Notes: a model not told the origin generated them from the letters alone. A stretch of DNA of 64,000 bases from Sphaerolaimus hirsutus (GCA_964036195.1 OZ038451.1:8684529-8748528), one strand, 5' to 3'. Positions 12,983 to 25,330 are shown, counted from the first letter of the stretch. Program-made: numbers and translations.

Positions 12983-15885
12983 GCTCCTACAGCTACGACT
13001 TGCAGTTGGACGACAACTTTTGCAGCGGCGGCGACAACAGCTGCAGCGACAGCCACGCGCCCGACGGCCCCTGGAGAGTGGCTGATTTGAGGCGGTTCGC
13101 AAGTAAACTGTGCGATGTACCTGCGGATAAGTCCAAGTTGCTGCATAGAGGTTGGGTTTTGGGGGTGGAGTGGGTTTTTTAAGGGGTGAGAAAGGTTGGA
13201 TTTAGATAAGGATTAATTTTTTTAGATTTTATGTAAGAATGGTTGAACTGGTGCCAGGGACGTATCCAGGATTTTTGAGCGGGGGGGGCTGATTGTTTAC
13301 GGGGGCCGGCGAACGGGGGGGGGGCTCAGCCCCCCACTAAATTTTGCCCTATATAGGGATGGAAAGGCGTTTTGGCGCTAGCGCCATACAAAGGCGCCAC
13401 GCCATGGTGCTATTGGCGTTGGCGCCAGCGCCAGGAACCGCTTTATATTTATGTAAATATACATACATATACAGCGAAAGTCGCAAAAATGTGTTTATTT
13501 CCAAGGATATTGGTTTACAGGGACCGATCCGCTGAATATACAATGCATGGGGACGAAATTGCGCGCTTGCACGCAAAATTTTTAAGAAACATCGAAAAAT
13601 GTGTAGGAAAAGTTGCATTTTCGGGGACTTTTTAGGTCTCACCCCGGGAAGGGGGGGGGAGGGTGCAGCCCCCCCGCCACCCCCCCCCCTGGATACGTCC
13701 TTGACTGGTGCCAATTTGAAGAAATTTTTAGAAGTCGAATTGTAAAGTAAAAATAATTGAATTTAACAGTGGGAATTTTATATCGCTTTTTATCTTTCAC
13801 TTCTCACTTCTAAATTGATTTTTTTAAACTTTTGATTCATTTAATTCTATAAATTTAAATAAATATAAATTTAGTGGGAGAAGATCACGTTTTTCAGGCA
13901 AGACACTGAGTGACGATGAAATGCTGTTGGAAATGGCCGGTTTCAAAGATGGGGATCGAGTAATGGTTCTGGGTCAGAAGGTACGTTCCGAAAAGTTGCC
14001 TTTTCAGCTCTGGTGACAGTCCCGCATTTTGTAAAATGTCAAATATCATGTATGACAAATTGTCCAAATGCCAATTTTGTTTTTTTTTAATTTCTCAATT
14101 TTGTCACTTCTATAACATTCACGTTATTTACATTACGGGATTCAACACGTACTCGCAGCGACCGAATTTCGGCTCGGCACCTCAGCCGTCAGAATCCACA
14201 TCAAACACACCTCCAAATGAAAAAAATGTCACTCAAGTAGGCGTGGCCAACGGGAACTCTGGCGCTGATTCGCCAGGCAGATTATTACTAGCTTCGTTGG
14301 AACATTTCGAACATAGCACTTTGGATGCGATAAGGGAAAATAAGAACAATTTGAGACAGGCCGTCGACTGCTTGAAGGTATTTTGGTGGGGAATTTTTTG
14401 TTGAACTTTGATTTATTATGCTATTAGTGTTAAGTGAAGTGTGAAATTTCAAGTAAAGTGTCATACAACTTTGTCAATTGTGCAAGTGTCAGGGAAAGCT
14501 TCAATTGTCATGCCAAGTTCAATAACAAAATCTTTTTATCGACATTTTACATGACATTTGACACTTTACTTGACTTGCCGTCACTGTACATCACATTCAA
14601 CATCGTGCATCAATTCCGTCTCTCTTCCACACACAGCACCATCCAAACAACCCCCCACCCAACACCCCTAACTCCGCCCCCTTCCACCCCCAGTCCAGCT
14701 CTGACCAATCAACTCTGAGCACCGCAGCGCACTCTGGCGACAAATGGGTCAAGTACATGAACGAGCACTGCATGCGTGCGCTAGAATACTTGGATAGTGT
14801 ACAGTTGGATGCGTGTGGGGATGATGTGAGTGTGAGGGATGAGTGTAGGGCTAAAAGGAAGGCTATTGTCAAGGCTGTGCAGGTTGGGTTTTTAAAATTT
14901 GTGGCTTTTTGTTTTCAAATTCACCTTTTTGAGGGGGGCGGGGTAAATGAAAATTTAAAGTATGTCTAGGGAGAGGCATGTATTAATGTGATGTTATAAT
15001 CCCAATTACCCAGGGACGTATCCAGGATTTTTGAGCGGGGGGGGGCTGCTTGTTTACGGGGGCCGGCGAGGGGGGGGGCTCAGCTAAAATTTAGCTACAT
15101 AGTGGCGGAATGGCGCTGGCGCCATTAGTAGGCGCCACACCATGGCGCCATTGGCGTTGGCGTCAGCGCCATGGAATGCTGTATATGTATGTAAATATAC
15201 ATACAGAACAGCAAAAAAAACACAACATTGAGTGTAGTTATAATGATTTGTGGCCACATGGAGCAAATCCGATGATAATACCTTATGTCTGGTGAAGAAT
15301 GCGCGCTTGCGCGCAAAATTTTTTACGCTGACGTTGAAAAAGTCTTAATTTCCGGTCACTTTTTGGTCTCGCCCCGGGAGGGGGGGGGGCTGCAGCCCCC
15401 CCCCCGCCCCCCCTGGATACGGCCCTGCAATTACCCAATGTTATTCATGCATATACTCGGCGTACATGATACTCTGCCCTCGCACTGATTTATGTCTCGT
15501 GTTGGAAGCTTGCCAATGATTAATGAATCATACGATTTCCGTAAAAAGAAAAAAAAATCATCGATGTGAATATGTTAATGAATAACATTAGAACAAGAAT
15601 CAATTGTGTCATCTTTTTATGAAACTCGCACGCGTGAACCATCATTGGCACACTTCCAGCGGGAACCACGCGTGCAAGGTGTAAAGTAACCGGAGTATAT
15701 CACTGTACAGTATTAAAGTGGGTTATTTTCTTTTTTGGGGCAACTTTTTTGTCTTTGCTCTTTTAAAAACTTCTCCAGACATTGAAAAATTATTTAATTC
15801 CGCGCAGGCTGAACTGAATGAAATGGATTCTTTGAAAGCGACACTCGACGATTATTTCAGAGCTTCAAGAAGCGCCAAAAAATAG
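12983..15885 (+). CDS. BAG1: BAG1-like Hsp70 nucleotide-exchange co-chaperone, missing first exon
   Basis: Five exons with matching phases: 12983-13150, 13898-13980, 14159-14377, 14694-14882 and 15808-15885 (TAG 15883-15885), about 244 residues. Exons 1-2 form a ubiquitin-like domain (WRVADLRRFASKLCDVP...KLLHRG|KTLSDDEM...DGDRVMVLGQK). Exon 3 begins with a Ser/Asn/Pro-rich linker (about 40 residues) and then a helix (LLASLEHFEHSTLD). Exons 4-5 are helical and end in a Lys-rich tail; KRKAIVKAVQAELNEMDSL resembles the last BAG helix. BAG1 binds the Hsp70 ATPase domain and releases ADP, and its ubiquitin-like domain links to the proteasome. Exon 1 starts with a partial codon, so a short upstream exon with the start codon is missing. 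Two intact hAT-like elements sit in introns 1 and 4. Confidence 0.8.
13255..13703 (+). mobile_element. hAT-like element, CGTATCCAGG family, copy 2
   Basis: Ends CAGGGACGTATCCAGG and CCTGGATACGTCCTTG with a perfect 8-bp TSD actggtgc (13247-13254 and 13704-13711). It is 449 bp long. A GGCGCC-rich patch at 13370-13435 and long G- and C-runs near the ends are shared with the copy at 15011. Inserted in BAG1 intron 1. Confidence 0.92.
15011..15427 (+). mobile_element. hAT-like element, CGTATCCAGG family, copy 3
   Basis: 417 bp, ends CAGGGACGTATCCAGG and CCTGGATACGGCCCTG, with a perfect 8-bp TSD caattacc (15003-15010 and 15428-15435). Same interior plan as the copy at 13255. Inserted in BAG1 intron 4. 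Confidence 0.92.
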
Positions 15886-15956
15886 TATCCGATTTTCGGG
15901 TGCTTAGAGCTGATGCTAGCTAAATACATTGTTTATTTTCATGCTGTGCATGTGTC

Positions 15957-16864
15957 CACTGCGCTCATAAGGGATTTTGGGGTTAGCATTTTGGGGGGAG
16001 GGGGTTCGCCACTTTTCACGTGTTTATATATCGGGAACCGGTTGGTGAAAAATGTTGAAATTTGGATATATTATGGTTTCAGGTTGGGGCTCTCTCAGAT
16101 TTCGACGAAATTTTTCTACGAGCCCCCAGACCGGAGATAGGGTGGGTCTATAAAAGACGGTCATTTGCGAAATTTTTGAGTGTCGCTTAGAAAATTCAAA
16201 CTTTGCACATCAATAACTCAGCCAATTCTGGGCCGATTTTGATCGTTCAACACTTAAAATGATCGGCACAACCTTTAGATTCCGTTTTTGTTGTCGGATT
16301 AGTGATGTCTATATTACTCATATAGATTTGACCCGGTTTGTCAACAAAAAAGTTTGTTCAAAAGATGCTATCATAATACTTAATACATCGAGAATTCGTA
16401 TAAAACAAAAATGAGTTCAATATCTCTTTCCAATCAAAAGTTACAGCGCTTCAAACTTTTTCCTCCCATCCACATAAATAACCACATGCAGTACGATGCA
16501 TGCACCTTCAAAACTCCATATCTCGACCGTTTCTCAGCCGATTTTCACCAATGAACACTTAAAATTATCAGAATGACATGGAGATTTCATTTTCGTTCCC
16601 AGATTTTCCCTATCTATAATCAGAAGTGCAAAGTTTGAATTTTCTGAGCGACACTCAAAAATTTCGCGATGACCGTCTTTTTATAGACCCCCTCTATCTC
16701 CGGTCTGGGGGCTCGTCGAAATCTGAGAGAGCCCCAACCTGAAACCATAATATATCCAAATTTCAACATTTTTCACCAAGCGGTACCGATATATAAACAC
16801 ATGAAAAGTGGCGAACCCCCTCCCCCCAAAATGCTAATCCCAAAATTCCCTATGACTGCGCTAT
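15957..16864. mobile_element. large foldback element, arms about 260 bp
   Basis: The left arm (gggattttggggttagcatt ... gtcgcttagaaaattcaaactttgca) is mirrored by the right arm (tgcaaagtttgaattttctgagcgac ... aatgctaatcccaaaattccc) with few differences. The central 400 bp holds two diverged direct copies of a stretch with gccgatttt and aacacttaaaat. No transposase. It begins about 70 bp after the BAG1 stop, so it may fall in the BAG1 3' UTR. Confidence 0.85.
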
Positions 16865-16870
16865 GATATT

Positions 16871-17112
16871 ACCGTATTTCTTCTAATAGAACAGCATACC
16901 TCTTATAGAAGGGCACCAATAAAACGGCAGGTTTCGGCTTTTTATTTCTCTCACAAAAAATAGAACGGCGATCAGCAATATAATGGCAGGTAGAAATAAT
17001 GTTGGAAGAGTGCCAAAACAAAAATATATCAAAAAGCTAGAAAATTGGTGAAAAAGTAGAACGACGCCCTTCTTTTTAGAAGAAATATTGTAGATGGGAA
17101 CATTCGATTTTC
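16871..17112. mobile_element. CCGTATT-end MITE with 'tagaacggca' interior
   Basis: Left end ta-ccgtatttcttctaatagaac, right end degraded (ctttttagaagaaatattgta). The interior repeats the word tagaacggca and its inverse. A better-preserved relative is at 25724-25893. Confidence 0.6.
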
Positions 17113-17534
17113 CCATCGTATATTGGTCATTTAGCACTTTAATAAATATCGACATTTAAAAATGTTTGATACAACGTATCGCTATGGATAGTCGCTCCGT
17201 TTTCACCGCGGGCATAATTCATGTGATCGCTTTTCTCTTGATTTGTGCGCTTTTCGAATTTTGTGGCCACAAACAATTTAGCTTACTGCCGCAATTTCCG
17301 AAATGGATTTATCTGTTTTCATTAAACACATTGAGTTCACCGGAATGAATCATTTTCGATCTCCACCAAGAGTTGTTGACAGATTCCCCATTTCTGTAAA
17401 CTCAAATGCGTCCAAAGCTGACTTATCAGTTCTGGACATTTCGGCTGTAAAGTAGTATGTTTGAGGCCAATTGCACTCATCTCAGCGTTCATTTAAAAAA
17501 AATCGATTATGGCAGGAAAGGCGCAAGTCGCGCA

Positions 17535-17835
17535 CCCTGTAAAATGTCGGTCATTTCTCAAATGTCCCGTAAAATGTGAAATGTCTGATAAAATATGTCA
17601 ATTTTGCCTGTTGTTTGAGCCTTGGTTACATTTGAAAATTTGTTTGACATTTTACAAGGGTGGAGAACGGCAACTGGCAAGGGTGACAGTCCCGCACCCT
17701 GTAAAGTGTCACGTAGAGCATTAAATGTCATCAAAGCGTCCAATAAAATTTCAAAGATTTTATCAACAAATGTTTGACATTTTTCTTGAAAAATGGAAAA
17801 TTGATCTGACACTTGACAGAGTGCGGGACTGACCA
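17535..17835. mobile_element. CCCTGTAAAATG foldback family, two adjacent copies
   Basis: gcaccctgtaaaatgtcggtc, gacattttacaaggg, then gacagtcccgcaccctgtaaa and tgacacttgacagagtgcgg. Two copies abut near 17675. The terminal word is cagtcccgcaccctg, a variant of cagtcccagaccctg. Confidence 0.55.
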
Positions 17836-18256
17836 CAAATCGACCATATGGCGCAGAAAATGTAGGCTCCATTGGCGCGGCGCCAAAATTATAAGTTTTC
17901 CCATCGCTTTTTTATTATGTCGTCATGCTGTGATCTGATGTGTTTTTGTGAGACGTTTTTCTACGCAATCGAACGATTGTGTCCATAACACAATAAATAT
18001 TTCATATGACACGTCTCACACTTTTGAGTCGTTAAATTCAAATAGCTACGGAAAAAAATTGAAATCTGAATCCTCATAAATATACGCACTTCAAAATTGG
18101 CAGTCACCTTGTTTAGATCGGGTTATTATGTGGGGCAATACAGTTTTTGTTGGAGCTGTTAAAATGCAATAAATGCGGCAATTGTTTGGGATGGAGACGT
18201 GGCGGGACAGACTTTGTCATTCTGGCATTCATTTATAATGATACCTTAAACTCGTT

Positions 18257-19446
18257 TAGTGATGGAAAAGCGCCATGGCGCTGGCGCCTGGCGCTAGCGC
18301 CAAAGCAAAAAGCGCCATGGCGCTTTTGGCGCTTGGCGCTAAAACGCTGTGGCGCCAATGGCGCTTGGCGCCGGGGTCTGAGAAAGCGCCATGGCGCTTT
18401 TGGCGCTTGGCGCCATCTTCTGGTGGCGCTATTGGCGCCTGGCGCTGGCATTTTAAATGGCGCCAAAAAAGCGCCAACCATGATTTTAAAAATTGTTATA
18501 ATACAATGAAAATTGACAACCCAGTTGACCAATTTTGAGAACAACTTAATAAATATTGATAAATATGTTAGGTGTCAGAGGACATTACTTTAAATCAAAT
18601 ATTGATAAGGAAATATTTGGGGACAAATGCGTTATACATAGGACAAAAGCAGAGGTGCTAGGTGTTATATTTGGATGTGGAGCAAATATTTTCGTCTTTG
18701 CTCAAAAAATGTACAGGTATTATACCCACCTTTATTCATTTTAAGCCTCAACTGTTGAAAATTGATAACTAAAAGAAGATTTAAAGAAAAATATTTTTAA
18801 TTTTTAGATTTTTAAGAAAATTACAGATTTTTTGTCTTCTAATCGTCCAAATGAAATATTTACTCTGGGTACATGTATTTTTCGAGTACATGTAAATACA
18901 TTTTAACAATAAATTTCTCTATATAGCAAAAAAAAAATATCATAAATTCTCAAATTAGTCCTCTCCCTAGAATAAACCCAAGTGTTAGCTAAATGAGAAT
19001 AAAATAAATGTCACTTAAATAACTGTGCCTATTAGATGTGATGGCAAAGAACTTCCCATTGAAATCTCCCCAGTCAATATGTTTGACTGGAAAATATATC
19101 CCTGGTATTTTACCAATGTATGAAACATTGTAGTGGTTGATTGAATTTTAATGGCAAAAGTTCAATCGACTACTACAACATTAGCGGTACGTCAAATTCA
19201 CGAATTCATTATTCTACAAATGAATAGCCTAAAAAATTTTTTTGGCGCTGGCGCTATTGGCGCTTGGCGCTATGACCCTCTGGCGCCATTGGCGCTTGGC
19301 GCTGAGGTTCAGAAAAGCGCCATGGCGCTTTTGGCGCTTGGCGCTGTTTTGCTCTGGCGCCATTGGCGCTTGGCGCTGGGGGTCAGAAAAGCGCCATGGC
19401 GCTTTTGGCGCTTGGCGCCAAAAGTCTGGCGCTTTTTCCATCACTA
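18257..19446. mobile_element. hAT-like element with GGCGCC minisatellite ends, full length
   Basis: Starts TAGTGATGGAAAAGCGCC and ends GGCGCTTTTTCCATCACTA. A perfect 8-bp TSD aactcgtt flanks it (18249-18256 and 19447-19454). It is 1190 bp long. About 210 bp at each end is a tandem array of gcgccatggcgcttttggcg / cttggcgct words, likely transposase-binding subterminal repeats. The AT-rich middle (18480-19237) has only short ORFs and no recognisable transposase, so it is non-autonomous. Shorter relatives: 11121, 24998, 28985-29057, 29360, 20215-20312 and 37595-37805. Confidence 0.9.
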
Positions 19447-19892
19447 AACTCGTTGTGGTATGGCGCCCATAGCATTTTTTTATTCAGGATTTTATAATGA
19501 GATTAAATTACCTTTCTTAAGAGCTTTTCTGATAGTTTTAAAATTTCTGGCTCTGGCACATTGGCACTATTTTCACGGTACATTTTCATCGTACACTTTC
19601 ATCGCGCTTACTGCCTGAACCATTTATCTACAATGGAATTTGTCGTCTCAAATATCGAGATCCATAATGCCCGAACAATATCGACTAGTCGATAACGACT
19701 GTCGCGTCGGTATGTTAAGCGCCAATTATCGATAATATAATAGTCAAAAAATCACACTTTATCAGACCGAAATCTACAATACTGTACATCTTAAAATTAT
19801 ATTTTTACCGATCTCGTGTAGGTATTTATCTGCGTTACAAACAAAGATATCGAGTAGATGAAATCGATTGATCCCCATAAGATCGATAGATT

Positions 19893-22609
19893 TCACTTTT
19901 TCTTCTCTTCCTCCTCTGGACAATCCAAACCGGCGACAATTTTCACATTGTCGATGCCGCAACTTTGCGGTTCTTTGTGGCCGTTCGTGCACAGGAAAGA
20001 CAGCTGAATGGGGGAGGGGGGGGGGGGGTTATTTCGGCGTGTAAAAATTTTACTGGTTGTAGGGGTATGGGCACATGATTTTTTCAAATCGGGAATTATA
20101 TTGAAATGTGGTTTTATGCATTTATACCGTTTATCCTCGAATAGCTCCTCCCTGTTAGCGGAGTAAGAAACAAATTATATCCCTCGAATAATTCCCCCGT
20201 CTAAAACACTTAGGAAACGTACTGCCAAGCGCCAGTAATCACCGCAGCAAAATGGCGCCAAGCTCCTGAATCCCCATAGCGCTTTTTGCTCTGGCGCTAG
20301 CGCCATGTGCACATCACCAAAATCAGCCCCGCACCGACCAACTGGGCTCCCTTATGACACCTCAATCTCTCCTCCTCCCACTGACCCCTCTTAGTCTTGA
20401 CCGGGTCGCACTGGTCGTCGCAGCAGTACAGGATCTCCACCTTGGTGCTGGACCTGTACAGGCTGGCGGCGATGATCACGTCGGCGGGCATGTGCTCCTC
20501 CAGGCTGATGTCCATGTAGGCCATCTCGTCGGGCAGGAGGTCGGCGGACACGTGCGCGTTTTTGTATTCTGTGCAGGGGGGTTGGGTTTTTTTTGGGTGT
20601 GCCACTGTTAATTCTATTCGTGCGGGGTCCCGTTGGCAACGAGCCAACGATAAAGTGTAGCATGCGACTAATGCGAGAAAACTGCCCAAGGATGGTTCTG
20701 AAATGCACATTACATTATACTCACCATTTCCTTTCCAATCTATGTGCGTTACCTCCGTGTTCACGAAACTGCGCAGCAGAGGGTCCGTCGGCTCGCCACC
20801 TGAGAAAATTGGCAATTATCCAAAAAAATCGTTTTTAATTTTTCAAATCACGCCAACCTTCATCCTCTTCCTCCATCTCGTTGGCGCGTTTCGCCCGCGG
20901 ATGTTTCGACCCTTGTACATTATCGATGGCCTGTAAATTCGCCAAAAATTGTGCCATTTCGTTACATTGCTCATTCGACCACATTTAAATTTACTGGAGG
21001 CCCATCTAATATTCCACACGTTGATAATTAATAGAGTGAAAATGTTGGTGGTGGTAACAAGTAAAGTGAAAGACAAGTAAATTTTTGACAAATGGAATGC
21101 CACTTGATCAACCGTTATTTTTATCGGGAAATTGTGATCAGGTGCTGATTCCGTAAAAGGGAAAGTAAAAAACAACGATTATTTTTTGAGTTTATATTTT
21201 TTCCAATCCAATCTAATATTAACTTGCCATTTCACTTCTCATTCAAAAATTTACTTTTCTTTTAACTTTTAATTATTTAACTAATTTAATTTTTTTACTT
21301 CTCCACTTTCAGAATTGACCCTTGGTAAAAAAAAATTCTGCACCTTGTCCAGTGACTAAGAATGGTGATAATAAAATGTTCAGTGCTAATGAAATTGACA
21401 AGTAAACTTGTGATCTAAGTGATAAAAATTTCATTTTGCCTAATTTTTTGCACATTGATCATTTATCAAAAAAATCATACTTGCCATCACTGTTCTTCAT
21501 AGAAATCCGTATTACCTCTAATATAAGGTATACCTTATATTGTTTTCGTCAGATTTTTAGAGCAAAAAGTTATGCCTTATATTAGAGGGTACCTTATATT
21601 AGAGGGTACCTTCGATTATTTTCACCAGATTTTAAAGACATTTTACCAACGGTGAACAACGATGCAATACATTTTTTTCAAATTGGAATGTACGAAATAG
21701 GTGGTACAGTATCACTAAAAAATGGCAGAAGTCGACGAAGAGTTATCGCAGTGCCCTTCGGCACCATTTTCATCATTTTCCGCCATGTTTGGTGACCGTT
21801 GTTATGATTTTGCGTGTTTTGGCACGCAGCCAGCTGTGCCTTATATTAGAGGTATGCCTTATATTAGAGGGTACCTTATATTTATTTCGTCGCGTTCAAA
21901 ATAGCCGAAAGTTATACCTTATATTAGAGGGTACCTTATATTAGAGGGATGCCTTATATTGGAGGTAATACGGTATATCACTCATGATTGCCATTTCTTA
22001 TTAATTTTCATTCATTTCTTATCACTTATGTTATCACCCCAGTATTTTAACATCTCCCCTGCCCACAAAACCCCTCCCCCCATTATTTTGACCCCAAAAC
22101 CCCCCAAAAAAAACCAAAAACCCAGTATTTTAACCTCACCTCATAATACCTGCCCATATCCACTCTGGACCTCTTTCTGGCTGGCAAGGCTGGATCTCCA
22201 TAAGTCCTGTACATGTCACAGAGACCCTCTTCGAAGTCGCAGTTGACAGCCTCACAGGCGGCTGCATCCTCATCGTCCTGGGCCAATGTGTATAGGGGCA
22301 GGGCTGCTGGGGGGAGGTGGGGTGAGTTGATGGTAGGGTGAGTTGACGGTATGACGGGTTGACCGTATGGCGAGTTTATGGTAGGGCGAGTGACCGCTTT
22401 GTTTGGTGTCAATTTGGTCGGTGAAAGGTTGAATGGTAACCTAGTGAAGTGAAGTTTAGTGAAAAGTTATTAAATGAGCGGGGTGATTTTTCCACGGCCA
22501 ACAGTTGGTTTACATGCTTGTTTTACACGGGGTTTTTCCAGAATATATGGTACCGCAATATCTCACCGAAAAACGCCACACTAGCCAGTGCTAATAATCT
22601 CAACTCCAT
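19893..22609 (-). CDS. secreted MAM-like protein, complete, six exons
   Basis: Exons (minus): 22609-22567, 22306-22140, 20930-20858, 20799-20725, 20568-20339 and 20003-19893. All phases match and the CDS is 699 nt (232 residues). It starts MELRLLALASVAFF, a signal peptide continuing into exon 2 with a likely cut near TLAQ/DDED. The mature part opens CEAVNCDFEEGLCDMY, the hallmark start of a MAM domain, and closes SCGIDNVKIVAGLDC, matching the domain's final disulfide region. Between them are basic sites (ARKRSR, RAKRAN), an acidic EMEEEDEG patch, a beta-rich middle (TKVEILYCCDDQCDP) and an acidic/lysine tail. MAM domains mediate extracellular adhesion or protein binding. The domain is divergent and there is no TM segment, so I infer a secreted protein of unknown role. 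The exon 5 donor (TTG|gtcggt) is non-consensus but required by phase. Confidence 0.8.
21508..21976. mobile_element. CCGTATT-end MITE with 'cttatattagagg' interior
   Basis: ccgtattacctctaatataagg at the left and ttggaggtaatacgg-ta at the right form TIRs. Subterminal tandem words are taccttatattagaggg. It lies in intron 2 of the MAM-like gene. The interior ORF at 21722-21904 runs into the repeats and is not a gene. Confidence 0.7.
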
Positions 22610-22619
22610 TTTCCACTGT

Positions 22620-24780
22620 GCAAGTAGATTTTTGTAGTAAAAATACCTGGAGCTGAAAATTTGGCAACAATCAGCGAAATAAGATTTTTGTCAAGGGCGA
22701 AATTTACGGAAATTAGGCGTGGTTCCACTTGACGCAAACTCAAGTTCAACATGTTATAACACCAACTGTTTTAGGACTGTTAGTGTTGTTAAGGAATGAT
22801 TTAAATAAAAAGTGTGAAAATAAAATTTGGAATTTTTGTTTTACTTGAATGTATTTAAACTCGGCGGACATTATGGAAGTCAATGGTCTAAGGAATTTTT
22901 GTACAAGTGCGGTATAAACTAACGATAGGGTCACATGTGAATTTGGCCCACGTCCAAGTCGCTCTGCGTTTCAGACAAATGCGAGTGAAAAACGCAGGTT
23001 CGCGTCACTGATTATCGCTGCGGAATGCAATAAATCGACCGGAAATGATCACAAATAGCGGCCCGTACACTAGTTGACACATTTGCGATCATTTCCAGTC
23101 GTATAATTGTATTCCACAGACGTAATGAGTAAAACAAACATAAATCCTGCGTCTTTCACCTCATTCGTATAATACGTAACCCGACGCGTGCCAAATTAAC
23201 ATACCGGATATCTATCACATTCGTCCTTTTAAGGAATTCGTGAGCACGGTTTGAGCGAGATATCTAGCTTTCCGACTGTGTATTTTTATATCCGTGCTTA
23301 ATCCATTTATTTTTCACATTTGAACGTTCAATCGGTTTAAATAAATTGTGAATCGAACGGAATCCGTCCATTCGAATTCGAAATTGAGACATATCTTACT
23401 CGTACATAAAAGAAGGAAAGCTGATTCGTTTCATGTCTGCCGAGTTTACCACTTTTTCTCCGTCGCTCTGATGCAGACGCTGAACGAAGCATAAATAGGA
23501 AAATTTCAAAAAAATTTATCTCAGAAATATACATATAAATATATATATATATGTTTACTCTTTTGATCTTCGATTCACATTCAAGGGGTATGTATTTTTG
23601 TATATCCGGTAGGCTCAAACACACCAGTATGTTTATAAGAACTACAAAAATCTTGGTTGAGTGCTAAAACTAAAAATGAATCTTAAAAATATTTACCTAG
23701 CTTTTTTTCAGAAAAAATCAAATCTCGTACGAAATTTATCGCGAAATATTTTCCACCAAACTTCCCATGATCATTTACTTCAAGTGCGGAAGTTTTCAAA
23801 CTGGCATCCATTAGTGTTACAACATTGACGGGGAATCACATATAATTTATGTAATAAACCAGATTTCTGACCGGGTATTGATTGAGATTTCTGAGTTTTC
23901 TGACTATGGCAATGGGCCAAGTTCTGAGTATGCCAGCCCTCACCCTATCAAATTTCATGCGAGGGTAATATTTATGTCACACAAAATTTTGTCACATTAC
24001 GTGTAAAATGTCAGCGAAGTGGAATTTTTCATTGTTGATTATATTCATTCAAATAATACTTGGCAAAATTTTGTTACATCTTGTTTTTTGCGATTTCATT
24101 TGCCAATTTGTCCTTCCACGTTCTACACTTTACATTTTACAGGGTGCGGGACTGGTCCCCTCAAACATCACCAATGATGTGATTGTAATTTTGGCTTTAC
24201 ACACTAGTTTACAACCAAACCTTCGGAAACTGATAAATGTATTCTAAACACATTTGACTTTACTGGAATTGATCATTTTCACTCTTTGTCGACAGTAGTT
24301 GATGAACTCATTCCAGGAAACTCAAATGCGTTCAAAGCTGATTTTTCAGTTTGCGATATTTCAGCCGTAATGTAGGTCGTCTGCGTGGGGCTAACATGCC
24401 CCAAACTATTTTTTCACGTAAAATATCCATTCTCCTAGTGACATGCATAAAACGTGCAGATTTCAAGCGCATATTTACGTTGCAATCATTTGATACGATC
24501 ATCTCGTTAAAACGCATCTCGTTTTAGCGCCACACGAAGAAAAAAAACAGTGCATTTTGTTTATTATATTTACACCTGTGTGACGTAGCAAATTTATGTA
24601 TTTACGTCTGTCTCTTATCTGTAATTCAAATCAACCTTGATTCATTTCCGACGAGTTTTTTTGGCACGAAATATGGCGTGAACGGGCACGGCTTATGTAA
24701 AATTTTGTTTCGGGTTGGGATCCGAACCCGACCCGAAGCCGATTATAATCCGAGCCCGACATTTTTGCGCCCGACAGTTG
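22620..24780. other. intergenic, no gene seen
   Basis: This is upstream of the MAM-like gene, so its promoter should lie within the first few hundred bases, but I see no confident TATA or initiator. It holds short CACTAGTTGAC pieces near 23070 and 24195-24380, an AT microsatellite at 23525-23552 and a cattttacagggtgcgggac end near 24130. Confidence 0.4.
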
Positions 24781-24789
24781 AGAATTTTT

Positions 24790-25330
24790 TTGTACTCCCA
24801 GAGGCTGTAAAATACTCTGTCAAGTGTAAAATGTCATGCAAAAAAGTGTAAAAAGTCGCGTAAAATGCCCTGTAAAATGTCAATTTTTTAAAACCAGTTC
24901 GACATTTGACAGTGCATTTTACATTGAAGCTATTGAAACTTTGCATGACATATAACATTTGATAGAGTATTTTAAACGGTCTGGGAGTGGTCCCATCTAG
25001 TGATGTAAAAGCGCCATGGCGCTGGCACCTGGCGCTAGCGCCAAAGCAAAAACCGCCATGGTGCTTTTGGCGCTTGGCGTCATTTTGCAGTGGCGCCATT
25101 GGCGCTTGGCGCTAGACTCATGAAAAGCGCCATGGCGCTTGGCGCCATTTTGCAGTGGCGCCATTGGCGCTTGGCGCTAGACTCATGAAAAGCGCCATGG
25201 CGCTTGGCGCCATTTTGCAGTGGCGCCATTGGCGCTTGGCGCTAGACTCATGAAAAGCGCCATGGCGCTTTTGGCGCTTGGCGCTCAAGTCCTGGCGCTT
25301 TTTACATCACTAGTCCCATCCCAGGTGAAT
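24790..25330. mobile_element. CCCAGACC-family element interrupted by a hAT-like element
   Basis: The outer element starts near gtactcccagaggctgtaaaat and runs to ggtctgggagtggtcccatc at 24997. Its remaining end (ccaggtg) resumes after the inner element at 25321. The interruption gives a clear order of insertion. Confidence 0.7.
24998..25312. mobile_element. hAT-like GGCGCC element with 65-bp internal repeats
   Basis: Ends TAGTGATGTAAAAGCGCC and GGCGCTTTTTACATCACTA, perfect 8-bp TSD gtcccatc (24990-24997 and 25313-25320). The interior has direct repeats with a 65-bp period starting near 25122, 25187 and 25252 (atgaaaagcgccatggcgc). Confidence 0.92.

Noticed and set aside
13349..13714. Antisense ORF of 121 residues in BAG1 intron 1
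   Set aside because: It lies inside the TSD-defined hAT-like element and is driven by G/C runs.
18233..18544. ORFs rich in Ala/Trp/Arg over the GGCGCC arrays (also 19151-19472 and 24743-25099)
   Set aside because: They are translations of the minisatellite ends of hAT-like elements, open in several frames.
21722..21904. ORF starting MAEVDEELSQ
   Set aside because: It runs directly into the tandem cttatattagagg words of a MITE and has no family match or splice sites.
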